Below, piece by piece: positions 42,910 through 53,702 of a DNA stretch of 64,000 nucleotides. The position numbers and the translations under genes are program-made. Numbering within the stretch: position 1 is the first letter of the stretch; each line of letters opens with the position of its first letter. The notes under the pieces are model-generated. The model did not search any database. It was given only the letters and a program-made list of their open reading frames with translations, and was not told the DNA's origin. Source of the stretch: Patiria pectinifera (Eukaryota; Echinodermata; Asteroidea; Valvatida; Asterinidae); assembly GCA_029964075.1 (NCBI GenBank), contig CM057135.1:22966863-23030862 (forward strand). The letters are read 5' to 3'.

Positions 42910-43172
42910 TGGTATAACGCAAACAAATACGGCGTTATAACGCAATTAAATACGGCGATATAACGCAAAACTACATAGTACGGCGATATAACGCAGTAGT
43001 ATAGCGATATTTCGCCATAGTACGGCGATATAACGCAATAAAATACGGCGATATAACGCAATAAAATACGGCGTTATAACGCAATAAAATACGGCGTTAT
43101 AACGCAATAGTACGGCGTTATAACGCAATAGTACGGCGATATAACGCAATAGTACGGCGATATAACGCCATA
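42910..43172 (-). repeat. 21-bp array, right outer arm
   Basis: About twelve inverted units (GTACGGCGATATAACGC.ATA), longer than the left array, so the arms have changed copy number independently. Confidence 0.88.
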
Positions 43173-43459
43173 AGGAAAAGGGACTTGCGCAGCAAATTGG
43201 CGAATATGAGCCACCGTAGAAATGGAACCAGTTTGTGTTGGGTAAGATTTGGAATAGGAATTCCAAAAGCAGGAATATTGTGGCAGATTCACATATTTGA
43301 GTCATACTTTAAATGTATATATGCATGCAAGAGGATATATAAAGAGTAATATGTAGTTACCCTTTTTGACTTATTTAGTACAAAACCAATCCGGGAAAAA
43401 ATTGATTTTTTTTTACTTATGGATCGTTCGAGGGCGACTGATCCTTAAAGCAGGGAAAT

Positions 43460-44068
43460 TGTGGCGATTCATAATAATTTGAAAATCATCAATACGTATT
43501 TTGTCACCCCGTGCTTAGGCACGCCATACTTTTTGGATGCGAATGTATACATTGCGTGGCAAATGTATACATTGGGGCATATATGACACGGCGCACAAAA
43601 AGCCAGTGCATGCTGCAGACGCAGGGAGATAACGCTGTTTTGGCGTACTGTTATTGAACTGCTAGACGGTAACTTTTCTTTTGGCTGAGCCTGGCATAGC
43701 CAGACATACCTAGTCTGCGACGTGTAGACCAGTTCGAAGGCTTTCTCCCCAAGCTGTGAGCTGTGCTGTTGTGTGTATCCTTAAATAACCGAAGCCAAAG
43801 GCACTGGGGTAGGTTTATCTGTATAATTTATTATTTAATAATATTTATAAATCAGACCGATTACTTTGTTAGAAACTTAATTGTCACCTCACTTATTGTA
43901 ATTTTTCAGGGTTTTTACTTCTACTGAAAGAAGTCTTGTCTTCGGGATAATAAAGCTAGATAAGAGATAGATCTGAAGCTTGTCATTTGTCATGTCATCT
44001 GTTGAATAAAACAACGGCGAGGCCTGCCGACGAGGCGACCCTTGATATGTGGCTTTCCAGCTACTACA
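43460..44068 (+). repeat. 3' LTR of element B
   Basis: 609 bp; about 20 bp longer than the 5' LTR owing mainly to a duplicated AATGTATACATTG block near 43,540-43,580, plus scattered substitutions. Confidence 0.93.
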
Positions 44069-44099
44069 TACATGTAACTGTAATTTCTGCATTGAAGGA

Positions 44100-45440
44100 C
44101 ATGTATGTAAGGGTTCTTTTCACTCATTTCATTGTACAAATACAATTGTTTTATTATTATTTTGTAACATCCAGCTTGTAATCCAGTTGAGTTCGCCAAA
44201 TTATTTAATAGCTTAAGTTATCATTTCATATTTGTTTGTAATATGGTACATATTAATATTTCTGTACTTGTTAAATAATTCCTTTATGACTCGGAGGCAA
44301 TTAACTGCTGCAAATGTTACAATCCATTTTCATTTGAGTTGGCTAATTTTGATTGAAATATACGGAACATAAGGTTTAAACCATACAATAAGAACATATA
44401 TGTTTTCCTATACCCTAAAATTCCCGTAACCTCAAATTTTAATACATGTACAATTATTTTAACACACTAGGGAGTTTGGGTTAATAATGTGATTGCTTGG
44501 CTATTAAACTAAATGCGCTTACATGTATTAACCTTGTTCATTTTTCACTCAACTGGAGGGGTGGGGGGGGGGTTCGGTTCACTGGTGAAATTAGGAGCCC
44601 TACTTTAAATGTATACTCCTTAAGAATCCTGAATCCTCAAATTTTAATACCATTATTTACACACACTTGCTAGGGAGTTAGGGTAATAATGAGATTGCTT
44701 GGCTATTAGGAAAACAACTGTTTGGACCTTCAACTGGAAGGGGGTTGCTTTACCGGTGAAATCAGGAGCCCTACTTCACATGTATACTCCCTAATATTCC
44801 TGAATCCTCAAATTTTAAAACAATTATTTACAAACACTAGTAGGGTTAATAATGTGATTGCTTAGCTATTAAACTCAATGCGATTCATGAATCCTCAAAT
44901 TTTAATACAATTATTTACACACACTAGGGACTTAGGCTCAATGCGCTTATTAACCTTGTTAATTTTTCACTCAGTTCATTGTATGAATACAAATTGTTGA
45001 TTCATTTCATTTTGTACATGTACCTACTGGAAATAAGCACTTGATACTAAAAGATATCAATTTTTAATACAATTATTTACACACACTAGGGACTTAGGGT
45101 TAATAATGTGATTGCTTGGCTATTAAAATCAATGCGCTTATTAACCTTGTTAATTTTTCACTCAGTTCATTGTATGAATACAAATTGTTGATTCATTTCA
45201 TTTTGTACATGACCCTAGATATAATTAATCACTTGATACTACGAGATATCAAATTTAAATTCAGTTGAGTTGGCCAAATAATGTAATAAGTTAAGTCATT
45301 ATTTCATAATGCAGATGTTGTAATATTTCCCTTCTGTACAGTTTTGTTTGAGTTATTCCTAAAATATGCATTTGTGTACTTGTTAAATAATTACTTTATG
45401 ACTGGGTGGCAATTAACTGCTGCAACTGTTACAATTCTGA
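44100..45440 (+). repeat. AT-rich diverged tandem and direct repeats
   Basis: The phrase TTTAATACAATTATTTACACACACTAGGGA.TTAGG is repeated about five times between 44,420 and 45,100 (clearest at 44,901 and 45,063). AATGCGCTTATTAACCTTG with 60 bp after it occurs at about 44,940 and 45,131. On a larger scale 44,120-44,330 resembles 45,160-45,430 (TTAAATAATT.CTTTATGACT, GGCAATTAACTGCTGCAA.TGTTACAAT). Non-coding. Confidence 0.7.
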
Positions 45441-45760
45441 ATGCAAAATCCTCCATTTTCATTTTGATTGCAGAGATAAGGAACAAAATGTTTAAACCAT
45501 ATGGTTGGACATTATATTCATTTTAAAGGGATTTTAAGGGATTCAATCCCATTTTTAAAGGGATTGTTTGGCTATCAAAGTCCATACAATTGTTTTTCTT
45601 GTCAGTAAATTTGTCTTTCACATAGATTGCTGAGTGATGTTAAATTTACACATGACAAAGATTGAAGTCATGTATAAGCACAATTTATTTATGTTTTCTG
45701 TATGCAGTTTAATAGAAAATTTTAAAACCGACACTTTGCTTGTTCAATGTTTTCAAATGT
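45441..45760. other. AT-rich intergenic sequence
   Basis: Nothing recognised before the start of the tandem duplication. Confidence 0.5.
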
Positions 45761-47100
45761 GTTAAATTAAGCCATAAATGCATATTACTGATCTGATAAT
45801 ATTTAAATAAACCTGTTACCGTCAAATGATAGTAAATGATAATTTTGGTCCTGCATTGTTTTCGGTTTAAGGTTGTCCTCAAAATCAAATTGTTAGTTTT
45901 AATGCAGTTTATTTACATTTTACTGAACTGTCAAAAACAGAAATTAAAAATATAAGGTTTAATCGGACACAAAAGTGCTTTTACTAGTATCAAGGGCTAC
46001 GCGGGGGGGGGGGGTGTGATGTCTGGTTGGGACTTGTGGGCACTTGTGAGGGACTTCAGAAGATGTGAGGATTTGTGAGGACTTGTGGGGACTTTGTGAT
46101 GAATGTTCCCTCCTTTCTTTGAAAAAAATCCTTGCTTAAAAATATGGGGGCATTTAAAATACACCATATTAAAGAAAAAATCCTGGGGAAGCACGCCCCC
46201 GGACCGTAACCCAAAAGAATAGTATAGTCTGGGATCCCAAGCCATTGCATTTCGACCCCCCCCCCTTGATAATCCTGTGTACGCCTCTTTAGTATTGCAT
46301 AAAAAGTACACTACACTAGTCTGTGTCAGCACTACATGTACAAATGCGTAAAGCTATTGTACATGTACTGTACATGCTGGTACACTGCTGGCGCCACGCA
46401 TTTCGTGGCGCCTAATTTTAATTTCGGACGTTTGATTAGTCATTTATATATGCGTCAAGCACCCATTGGTCATTGGGAGGACAAGTACAGGTGCGCGACC
46501 ATTTTCATTTAACGTGGGGTCTATGTACGTGCGGCGATCAAAGCAACTGCACGGTTTTCCACCTGTCGAAGAATGCCCCAGCACTCGGCAGACGGAAATC
46601 TGCTGAAGCCTGAAGTAGAGATAGAGTCGTCATTTGCCGCTTTTTATAGTAAACGTTAGTACTTCCATCTTAATCATCGACCTATACTTGTATCTTAGTC
46701 CGAGTAACTTGGACCCAACTTATCGCCTTTTTTAACATTTGGACATGGTCTGGCGATAATAAGGTCCAAGCTAATACCGAGACCTAGACAACACAGTCCC
46801 AAAAACGATCAAAACCCAACATTTTCCAACAAAAAACATCAGATTTCACCTTCAAAACGGCCTCCAAATTACTAGATATGTCACTTGAGGTACAAGTAGA
46901 CATAGATGATTAAGATGGTTGTACTTAAGTTTACTTACGATCCGAAAAAAAGTGAAATTTTCCGTTCAATTCTGAAGACCCCCTCTGCCTAGGTTGTCGT
47001 TGTTGTGCTCACGTTCAAAACTGCATGATAATGGCGTCTGACCTCGACCTCATGCAAATGTCGTGACGGCGCGCTTGCGCATAATGCACTGCATGCACGG

Positions 47101-47249
47101 CAGATTCCCCTGCGCCGCACCGACGACTGTTTCCTGATGTAGAGCGCCAGCCATGCGCCTGGCTAGCCAGCGCGACTCCTAGGCGTACCGCGAACTTACT
47201 CAGCACTCTACATAAGGAAACAGTCGTCGACGCGGCGCAGGGGAATCTG
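47101..47249. repeat. CpG-rich foldback, 44-bp arms (copy 1; copy 2 at 49,068-49,216)
   Basis: CAGATTCCCCTGCGCCGC and a following CGACGACTGTTTCCT are inverted at 47,206-47,249 with three or four mismatches; the loop is about 61 bp. No target duplication was seen. The minus ORF through it is not supported as a gene. Confidence 0.8.
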
Positions 47250-47269
47250 ATCTTATTAAGTTAAAACTA

Positions 47270-47438
47270 CAGTCGAGTCTCGTTTATACAAACTCGTTCG
47301 GACCTAGCCAAATTGTTTGTTATATCAGAATTTTGTATTAAGAGGAACATCAGTCCCATTCATTGTGCACATAAGGCTTTATGTTTGTTATAACCAGAAT
47401 TTTGTATTAACAGAGTTTGTACTAACGAGATTCAACTG
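47270..47438. mobile_element. pogo/Tigger-like MITE, 169 bp, copy 1
   Basis: CAGTCGAGTCTCGTTTATAC at the left and the inverted CAGTTGAATCTCGTTAGTAC at the right, flanked by TA on both sides. The termini and TA target fit the pogo/Tigger branch of Tc1/mariner. Inside, TTTGTTATA.CAGAATTTTG is repeated. Confidence 0.7.
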
Positions 47439-47727
47439 TACATACATGTACTGTCAGACAATTTACATATAAGGCAAAAAAATTTAATTCTGCTTCCGAT
47501 TACATGGCATCTGAAAATAGGGTAGGTAGGTAGGGAATGTTTTTTTTTCCTTTTTTTTATACTGATTCAGTGAAAACTGGCCCTAACCCTAACCATGTGT
47601 CCTCTCTATGGATACGATCGATCGAACCGCGTCTGAGCATTTGGTCGATGAACATGGTTGGACGAAGTCAGTAACCTCGGATTCATGTAAGTCAGATTTT
47701 GCTTACCTGGGAGAAAAATGCCTGGGA

Positions 47728-49688
47728 GTTAAATTAAGCCATAAATGCATATTACTGATCTGATAATATTTAAATAAACCTGTTACCGTCAAATGATAGT
47801 AAATGATAATTTTGGTCCTGCATTGTTTTCGGTTTAAGGTTGTCCTCAAAATCAAATTGTTAGTTTTAATGCAGTTTATTTACATTTTACTGAACTGTCA
47901 AAAACAGAAATTAAAAATATAAGGTTTAATCGGACACAAAAGTGCTTTTACTAGTATCAAGGGCTACGCGGGGGGGGGGGGGTGTGATGTCTGGTTGGGA
48001 CTTGTGGGCACTTGTGAGGGACTTCAGAAGATGTGAGGATTTGTGAGGACTTGTGGGGACTTTGTGATGAATGTTCCCTCCTTTCTTTGAAAAAAATCCT
48101 TGCTTAAAAATATGGGGGCATTTAAAATACACCATATTAAAGAAAAAATCCTGGGGAAGCACGCCCCCGGACCGTAACCCAAAAGAATAGTATAGTCTGG
48201 GATCCCAAGCCATTGCATTTCGACCCCCCCCCCTTGATAATCCTGTGTACGCCTCTTTAGTATTGCATAAAAAGTACACTACACTAGTCTGTGTCAGCAC
48301 TACATGTACAAATGCGTAAAGCTATTGTACATGTACTGTACATGCTGGTACACTGCTGGCGCCACGCATTTCGTGGCGCCTAATTTTAATTTCGGACGTT
48401 TGATTAGTCATTTATATATGCGTCAAGCACCCATTGGTCATTGGGAGGACAAGTACAGGTGCGCGACCATTTTCATTTAACGTGGGGTCTATGTACGTGC
48501 GGCGATCAAAGCAACTGCACGGTTTTCCACCTGTCGAAGAATGCCCCAGCACTCGGCAGACGGAAATCTGCTGAAGCCTGAAGTAGAGATAGAGTCGTCA
48601 TTTGCCGCTTTTATAGTAAACGTTAGTACTTCCATCTTAATCATCGACCTATACTTGTATCTTAGTCCGAGTAACTTGGACCCAACTTATCGCCTTTTTT
48701 AACATTTGGACATGGTCTGGCGATAATAAGGTCCAAGCTAATACCGAGACCTAGACAACACAGTCCCAAAAACGATCAAAACCCAACATTTTCCAACAAA
48801 AAACATCAGATTTCACCTTCAAAACGGCCTCCAAATTACTAGATATGTCACTTGAGGTACAAGTAGACATAGATGATTAAGATGGTTGTACTTAAGTTTA
48901 CTTACGATCCGAAAAAAAGTGAAATTTTCCGTTCAATTCTGAAGACCCCCTCTGCCTAGGTTGTCGTTGTTGTGCTCACGTTCAAAACTGCATGATAATG
49001 GCGTCTGACCTCGACCTCATGCAAATGTCGTGACGGCGCGCTTGCGCATAATGCACTGCATGCACGGCAGATTCCCCTGCGCCGCGCCGACGACTGTTTC
49101 CTGATGTAGAGCGCCAGCCATGCGCCTGGCTAGCCAGCGCGACTCCTAGGCGTACCGCGAACTTACTCAGCACTCTACATAAGGAAACAGTCGTCGACGC
49201 GGCGCAGGGGAATCTGATCTTATTAAGTTAAAACTACAGTCGAGTCTCGTTTATACAAACTCGTTCGGACCTAGCCAAATTGTTTGTTATATCAGAATTT
49301 TGTATTAAGAGGAACATCAGTCCCATTCATTGTGCACATAAGGCTTTATGTTTGTTATAACCAGAATTTTGTATTAACAGAGTTTGTACTAACGAGATTC
49401 AACTGTACATACATGTACTGTCAGACAATTTACATATAAGGCAAAAAAATTTAATTCTGCTTCCGATTACATGGCATCTGAAAATAGGGTAGGTAGGTAG
49501 GGAATGTTTTTTTTTCCTTTTTTTTATACTGATTCAGTGAAAACTGGCCCTAACCCTAACCATGTGTCCTCTCTATGGATACGATCGATCGAACCGCGTC
49601 TGAGCATTTGGTCGATGAACATGGTTGGACGAAGTCAGTAACCTCGGATTCATGTAAGTCAGATTTTGCTTACCTGGGAGAAAAATGC
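47728..49688 (+). repeat. tandem duplication, copy 2
   Basis: Near-identical to copy 1 up to GGGAGAAAAATGC (49,688), where copy 2 continues into unique sequence. At the copy 1/copy 2 junction the word CCTGGGAG occurs twice (47,707 and 47,721), like a short templated insertion. Confidence 0.95.
49237..49405. mobile_element. pogo/Tigger-like MITE, copy 2
   Basis: Same element in the second tandem copy; it was duplicated together with the flanks. Confidence 0.7.
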
Positions 49689-50200
49689 TCGGAAAGTTTG
49701 ATTTGGTATGTTTTCTTAATAAAAATCTTCGCTTAAGTTGGATCGCATAAGTCTGATTTTCGCTTAACTCGGACAAATCAACCCGGAACATATGTTCAAA
49801 TCGTGTGTTTTTTTACCTCGTTTAAGTCGGACTCGCGAAAAAAGATATTTTCTTACATTATTCATTTGGCTTCACGGTAGCGCTAACGATCTCTGCAAGG
49901 TACTGTACATTCATATGAACCGTACCTAGTAGCAGACTTTTCCTGAACCCGTACCCAGCTTGGCCTCCGTCTCTTAGACTTGTTCCACTCCCTTTACCAA
50001 ACTGCATGAATGGACCCGTGCACGTGTACTGATCAGCCCTATGAATGGGTCAAACGATTGCCGGAGGTGATCGAAGCTTTAAACGGCGAAACAACTCGAC
50101 TCATCGGCAAGAGCGGTTTGAGCCCCTCTGATGCGATTAAACAAGAACGAGTCAAACAGTCGCCGGCTGCTTAGGGCTCTGGGGTAAAACGACCTCTACC
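49689..50200. other. intergenic, nothing recognised
   Basis: CTTAAGT.GGA words near 49,730-49,840 recur (also at 49,655), possibly another diverged MITE. No exon. Confidence 0.4.
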
Positions 50201-50209
50201 AGGAGACGC

Positions 50210-51123
50210 CACACTGAGATATCTGTAATACCCCGGCGAACAAGAAGGGGGCACGACTAGGAGAGTGACTGATCCCATTTGGTCGGTCGATGTGTCGATC
50301 TGCATAATCGTATCGCTTCTCGACTCGTTTTTAAACACGCAGTCTCGATAGTGCTGATGTGTTAATGATTTACTCGTGACCGACTTTGTGACCCCCTTTG
50401 CTTTTTGAGATTCGAGTCAAAAGTTAAAATTGAATACATTTTGGGCCTAATACACACAGCCTTGGTAATGGGTTCGCCACCTAATTCGTCTTTAAATTTA
50501 CCGATCACCTTTTTGTTGACGTGGTCGTACAGAGGGTGATTGGTGGTATAGTTTGACAGGTCGTACGAGCCAGAGTCTTTTTTTCAAATCTTCGTAAGCG
50601 TGTAGATCTTGGAGTTCTCTGGGGTAGTCTAAATCGACCTAGAGAAAATACCCGGTGCGCGATGTTTTTCTTCGCGATGCTATTTTTCGGTAGTAAACAG
50701 TTTTCACGCGACCCACTCAAAGTTTGAGTAAGGTAGGTGTTGGCTCATAGCCCAACCGTATAAATTATTAGCGTCTAGGAACATCAGGTAACTCGAGGGT
50801 TTGTCCAGGTTGTGGTCGGGTAGGTATTCATTGTTAGCTCGGTGATACCTCATACTACCCGTGCTCGATATCCCACCTCGTTTAGCTCGCTCAAAAAACA
50901 AGTGTTTTGTGGGATCGGTCAACAACTCTAACTCGACACCCGAGTGTTTCAACAACGTGTCCCACGACAATCCAGGTGCCATAAAGTAATTTGCCGGATC
51001 CAAGCCGTAGTTGTCTAGACACACTTCTCTATCGTATCGGTTGATGTTGATGTAAAACTCGACTACCTCATCAAAGATCAACCCCGACCCCCTCTGTATA
51101 AACTTGTCTACTTGTTTCTCCAA
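50210..51123 (-). pseudogene. Polinton/Maverick-type DNA polymerase B, fragmentary
   Basis: Protein-primed family B DNA polymerases replicate Polinton transposons. On the minus strand, 51,123-50,704 is open for about 139 residues and reads through GLDPANYFMAPGLSWD, RAKRGGISS, YLMFLDANNLYGWAM. These are conserved in Polinton-type polymerases, including the palm motif with DANNLYG. The frame then breaks; DLDYPRELQDLHAYEDL continues near 50,600. The sequence next jumps to C-terminal motifs (VNKKVIGKFKDELGG, PKMYSI near 50,440-50,510; HYRDCVF near 50,330), so a large internal part is deleted. Frameshifts and deletion make it non-functional. No integrase, packaging ATPase or capsid gene was recognised nearby. 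Confidence 0.8.
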
Positions 51124-51305
51124 CTCGGCGATTTGTTCTTTAAGAGGTTAGAGAGTTGAGATTGATTGAACCAACGCTCTCTGTTTGGTAGTGTGGTTAT
51201 AAACGTCCGTTTCTTCCGTTCCGTCGGGTTTAACTTTATAGTAGTTGACTCAACTGAAGTTTTATGCTTCCGAACTCTCTCAATTCAGAGGCTATTTTTG
51301 TTTGA

Positions 51306-51593
51306 TCATTGCCCTGTGAGTATAAAAAAAAACTTGATCAAATCTTTGTTGTACAGTCTGGGTTTGAGTACTAAGTTTCTATAATAATTACTAAATCTAC
51401 TAATTTCTCTAAATTCAGCTTCTTCAAAAGATTCGGGTGAGCGGTACGCTTTGATCGCATTGATATAATCTTTTTTTAAGTATCTACCTCTTGTGCCAGT
51501 CGGGGTGACTTGTAAACCGTGGGAGGTGGCGATGTCTGATTTCGTGGTGTTTCTTTTTCGTGGTGTTTCTTTTTTAATCGTGTCGATGTACAC
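51306..51593 (-). CDS. unrecognised ORF next to the polymerase fragment
   Basis: Ninety-five codons, basic, with GRYLKKDYINAIKAYRS and EFREISRFSNYYRNL. It lies upstream of the polymerase on the same strand and may be part of the same Polinton remnant (a KK..YI.AI.AY-type DNA-binding helix is conceivable), but no family is recognised. The start codon is uncertain because an overlapping frame (51,476-51,682) also covers the 5' part. Confidence 0.3.
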   Translation of the reverse strand: MYIDTIKKETPRKRNTTKSDIATSHGLQVTPTGTRGRYLKKDYINAIKAYRSPESFEEAEFREISRFSNYYRNLVLKPRLYNKDLIKFFFILTGQ

Positions 51594-51999
51594 TTTACGA
51601 GTTCGTTTTTTGGTTTGATGTACCGCAAGGTTGTTGGTCTCAACGCATACCTAAGTCCACAACATTCAAGGTCATCCTCCAAAAGAAAAATGGCGCGCTA
51701 CACGCACAACAGTGAGCTGCTCCAGGATCCCTTGTTCCTTGTTCCTATACTTCTACGGGTCACCTCTCTGTAGAAAGACTTGCACTCGTTCACACAAACA
51801 CTCCACACCCCTTCACATAAAAAAACCGCACGACACACACGCGCAAAATATACTACTCATTGCAAGATGCACACACCAGTACCACTGATACTGCCAAAAC
51901 AAATCCCCTTGGGTTTAATTTCTAACTAGTTTGGAATGATCAATAGCATTCTCTATCTTGGAGAGACATTCATATACAATAATGTTGGCAAGAACTTAC

Positions 52000-52029
52000 C
52001 GCCACATACCCTGATGGCCCTGGTGTATC
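52000..52029 (-). CDS. tentative 30-bp exon of the recombinase-like gene
   Basis: AATCAAG acceptor and GGCG|GTAAGT donor bound ten codons in phase 0, matching the phase of the preceding exon. Very short, so it may be coincidence. No terminal exon was identified beyond it. Confidence 0.3.
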
Positions 52030-52455
52030 CTTGATTGTCATTGAATCGTGAAAAAGAAAGAATGTACAACATTAGACATGGTCTTGCATTTATTTCATAA
52101 TTTATATAAACAGATGGACATGGCCGTGGTTAAAACGGGACTCGCTTCGGAATTCGGTCGAAGACACAACCAGCAATTGCCTAGCTGCTTAGTACTGTTT
52201 TTAAGTGTTCATTTATAAGCCGAAAGAGGGAGGAAAAAAGGAGAAACAGTTTGTCAGCAATGAGTTTTGGCAACACAGCATGAGGAAAGTGGAAGGAAAG
52301 TGCGGCACACTGGGGAACTCCACTGTATATCGGAAACAAGCCACCCGCATGTGCTGGTGCATTTCTTCTACACCGCAAAGACTGTAATGCTTGCTCAGGA
52401 GGAGATCGTTTTCACAATTTGAAATGCTGTTGCTCAGAACTTCCTTTAGTGATCT

Positions 52456-52580
52456 GCAGTATTTTAGTCAGAGTCCCAAGGGTCCGGTCCGACTCAGTTG
52501 TCGTCATGACTCGAGTCCGAATCCGAGTCACGGAAAATGGGACTGCGGTCGGACTGGAGACCAAGTCAGTAGTCATACAA
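52456..52580. repeat. GACTCGAGTCC-type short repeats in an intron
   Basis: CCGGTCCGACTCAG, GACTCGAGTCCGAATCCGAGTC, GCGGTCGGACTGGAGACC. The same words form the subterminal region of the hAT element ending at 59,327, so this is probably a related but decayed element. Confidence 0.5.
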
Positions 52581-52608
52581 ATCTGATGTACAATGTACAT
52601 GTACTTAC

Positions 52609-52752
52609 CCACAGGTTCCTGATGATGTTGGTGGTTTCTGCTGCCTCCATGGGGGCATGGGCAGCAACGTAAAAACGTTGCTGGGTGTCCTCTTGGTGGC
52701 TCATGAATTGAGCCACCCTCCTCCTCTCTGGGCCCTGAAGAGAGCCCCATGC
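52609..52752 (-). CDS. recombinase-like gene, exon with catalytic tyrosine region
   Basis: 144 bp, 48 codons, phase 0 at both ends, bounded by CATTTTCAG and TGG|GTAAGT. The segment RRRVAQFMSHQEDTQQRFYV corresponds to the last conserved box of tyrosine recombinases: a His/Trp position (MSH), then the nucleophilic Tyr about nine residues later (RFY). The remainder, ETTNIIRNL, continues the final helix. The exon is open and well spliced. It is the C-terminal core of the gene that runs to about 61,960 on this strand. It lies immediately beside the GACTCGAGTCC repeat. Assignment to this superfamily is by motif order only. Confidence 0.6.
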
Positions 52753-53093
52753 CTGAAAATGTCATGGAATTTGTGATGTTCAAACCCTTGCACATCATGA
52801 GTTATTTACTACATAAATGGTTCATGTATGTGGTTTACATCAAAAGAATGAACATATCCTTAACTTTTTTTTGATGAATTCGTGGATTTACGGGTACATA
52901 CATGTATATACTGTTCATGTTGTGAACGGACAAAAATAAACTGAACATGCAGGCACAGAAGTTGAGATTTTGGCCTTTACATTTTGTAAATCCACATACA
53001 TTCCTTGAACCATAGTCTTCGTTATGAAGTTTATCACAAATGCAGGAAACAGTCAGCTTTTTATGTTAAAATGTTTACAAGTTCAAGAAACTA

Positions 53094-53457
53094 TTAACCC
53101 CAGGCTCCCCAGGCATTGTTGTCAGGATGCAACCTCAATCCTGCAAAATCCTCAAAATGCCTCCACGTGAACATTTCACATCCCCCGGCAAACACTGTCA
53201 TTATGGTGAGGCAGAGAAAGGTGAGATCCTGGAGCAGTGCGGAGGATTTCAAGTACATGTTTAATCTACATACACATGTAGGTCTAAATGTGTGCATGGC
53301 TGAGCGTAAACAACACAAGGTCAGGTCTAAGACCTTGACAAAGTGCATCCTCCAAAATCAGCCACACGTTTTTGCCATATATACATGTAGCCCCAATCCT
53401 GCAAAATCCTCCATTTTGCAAAGAGGATTTTGGAGGATTGTGGAAGGTTAGGGTTAA
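53094..53457. mobile_element. non-autonomous element with GGAGGATTTTGCAGG repeats, copy 1
   Basis: Ends TTAACCCCAGGCTCCCCAGGC and GGTTAGGGTTAA. Inside are several direct and inverted copies of CCTCAATCCTGCAAAATCC. Its middle (GATCCTGGAGCAGTGCGGAGGA, near 53,222) is found inverted at about 53,894-53,920. Located in an intron of the recombinase-like gene. Confidence 0.6.
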
Positions 53458-53577
53458 TTGAATCAGACAAGGGACAGTACGAAAGCTGCACTCGGCTATG
53501 AATGCATTTTCCTGGTTAATGTTCAATATCATTTTTTGGGTGGAATCAGTAAAAAGGAAGAAATACAAGATGCTTAC

Positions 53578-53647
53578 CCTTGTTGCAACATTCTTTCGGA
53601 TGATGGTGGCAGTGACCTCTCCCTTGTTCCCCTTACTTTGCCAGAGT
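53578..53647 (-). CDS. recombinase-like gene, exon with catalytic arginine motif
   Basis: 70 bp; ATTATCAG acceptor and ACAAGG|GTAAGC donor. One base completes an Arg codon from the previous exon, followed by 23 open codons: LWQSKGNKGEV and TATIIRKNVAT. The RK..AT word corresponds to the HxxR box of tyrosine recombinases; the His position appears as Thr, as in several metazoan relatives. Ends in phase 0 and joins 52,752 in frame. The exon sits between two inverted copies of one transposon family. Confidence 0.6.
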
Positions 53648-53702
53648 CTGATAATGGAAATAAATCATGACAATAAAAACAAATTATAATGCTAAAAAGT
53701 AA

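Larger units (their letters stand above)
40938..43218. mobile_element. foldback transposon with minisatellite arms and 6-bp target duplication
   Basis: The termini are TACGGTGGCTCGTATTCGCC at the left and the inverted GGCGAATATGAGCCACCGTA at the right. GAAATG is repeated directly outside both (40,932-40,937 and 43,219-43,224). Each arm contains, from outside in, an array of a 21-bp unit TATGGCGTTATATCGCCGTAC, a short unique block, and an array of a second 21-bp unit ATTCGTTATTACGGATTATTA. The core (41,485-42,735) is non-coding and contains an exact 111-bp tandem duplication (41,911-42,132). It is inserted in retrotransposon B. ORFs through the arrays are repeat translations. Confidence 0.9.
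32495..44068 (+). mobile_element. Gypsy-type LTR retrotransposon B (decayed, with SGNH ORF and nested foldback element)
   Basis: An 11.6-kb element bounded by LTRs TGTGGCG...CTACTACA and the 4-bp direct repeat TACA (32,491-32,494 and 44,069-44,072). Order: LTR, tRNA-Ser-type primer site, gag, an inserted non-coding segment, protease, RT, RNase H, integrase, SGNH-like ORF, a 2,281-bp foldback element, LTR. Pol is interrupted by several stops and frameshifts. LTR divergence (including a 20-bp length difference) shows it is older than element A. It starts only 183 bp after A ends and belongs to a different family. Confidence 0.92.
45761..47727 (+). repeat. tandem duplication, copy 1 (1,967 bp)
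   Basis: Every segment from GTTAAATTAAGCC onward recurs exactly 1,967 bp later. Differences noticed are the length of a G-run (46,003), one T in a run near 46,640, and one A/G substitution near 47,119. The copy contains a CpG-rich foldback, a Tigger-like MITE, a GGCGCCACG hairpin (46,390-46,412) and CCCTAACCCTAACC. The minus ORFs here are repeated in copy 2 and match no family. Confidence 0.95.

Noticed and set aside
45997-46332. Minus ORF MLTQTSVVYF... present in both tandem copies
   Set aside because: No family, G-run within the frame, and no splice or promoter support. Repetition is due to the duplication, not selection.
47580-47594. Telomere repeat CCCTAACCCTAACC
   Set aside because: Only two to three units, inside a duplicated intergenic block. 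It is not a telomere, and the TTAGGG words at MITE ends explain similar motifs elsewhere.
52205-52387. Plus-strand ORF of 60 codons near 52.2 kb
   Set aside because: No family, no splice support, and it lies beyond the last exon of the minus-strand gene.
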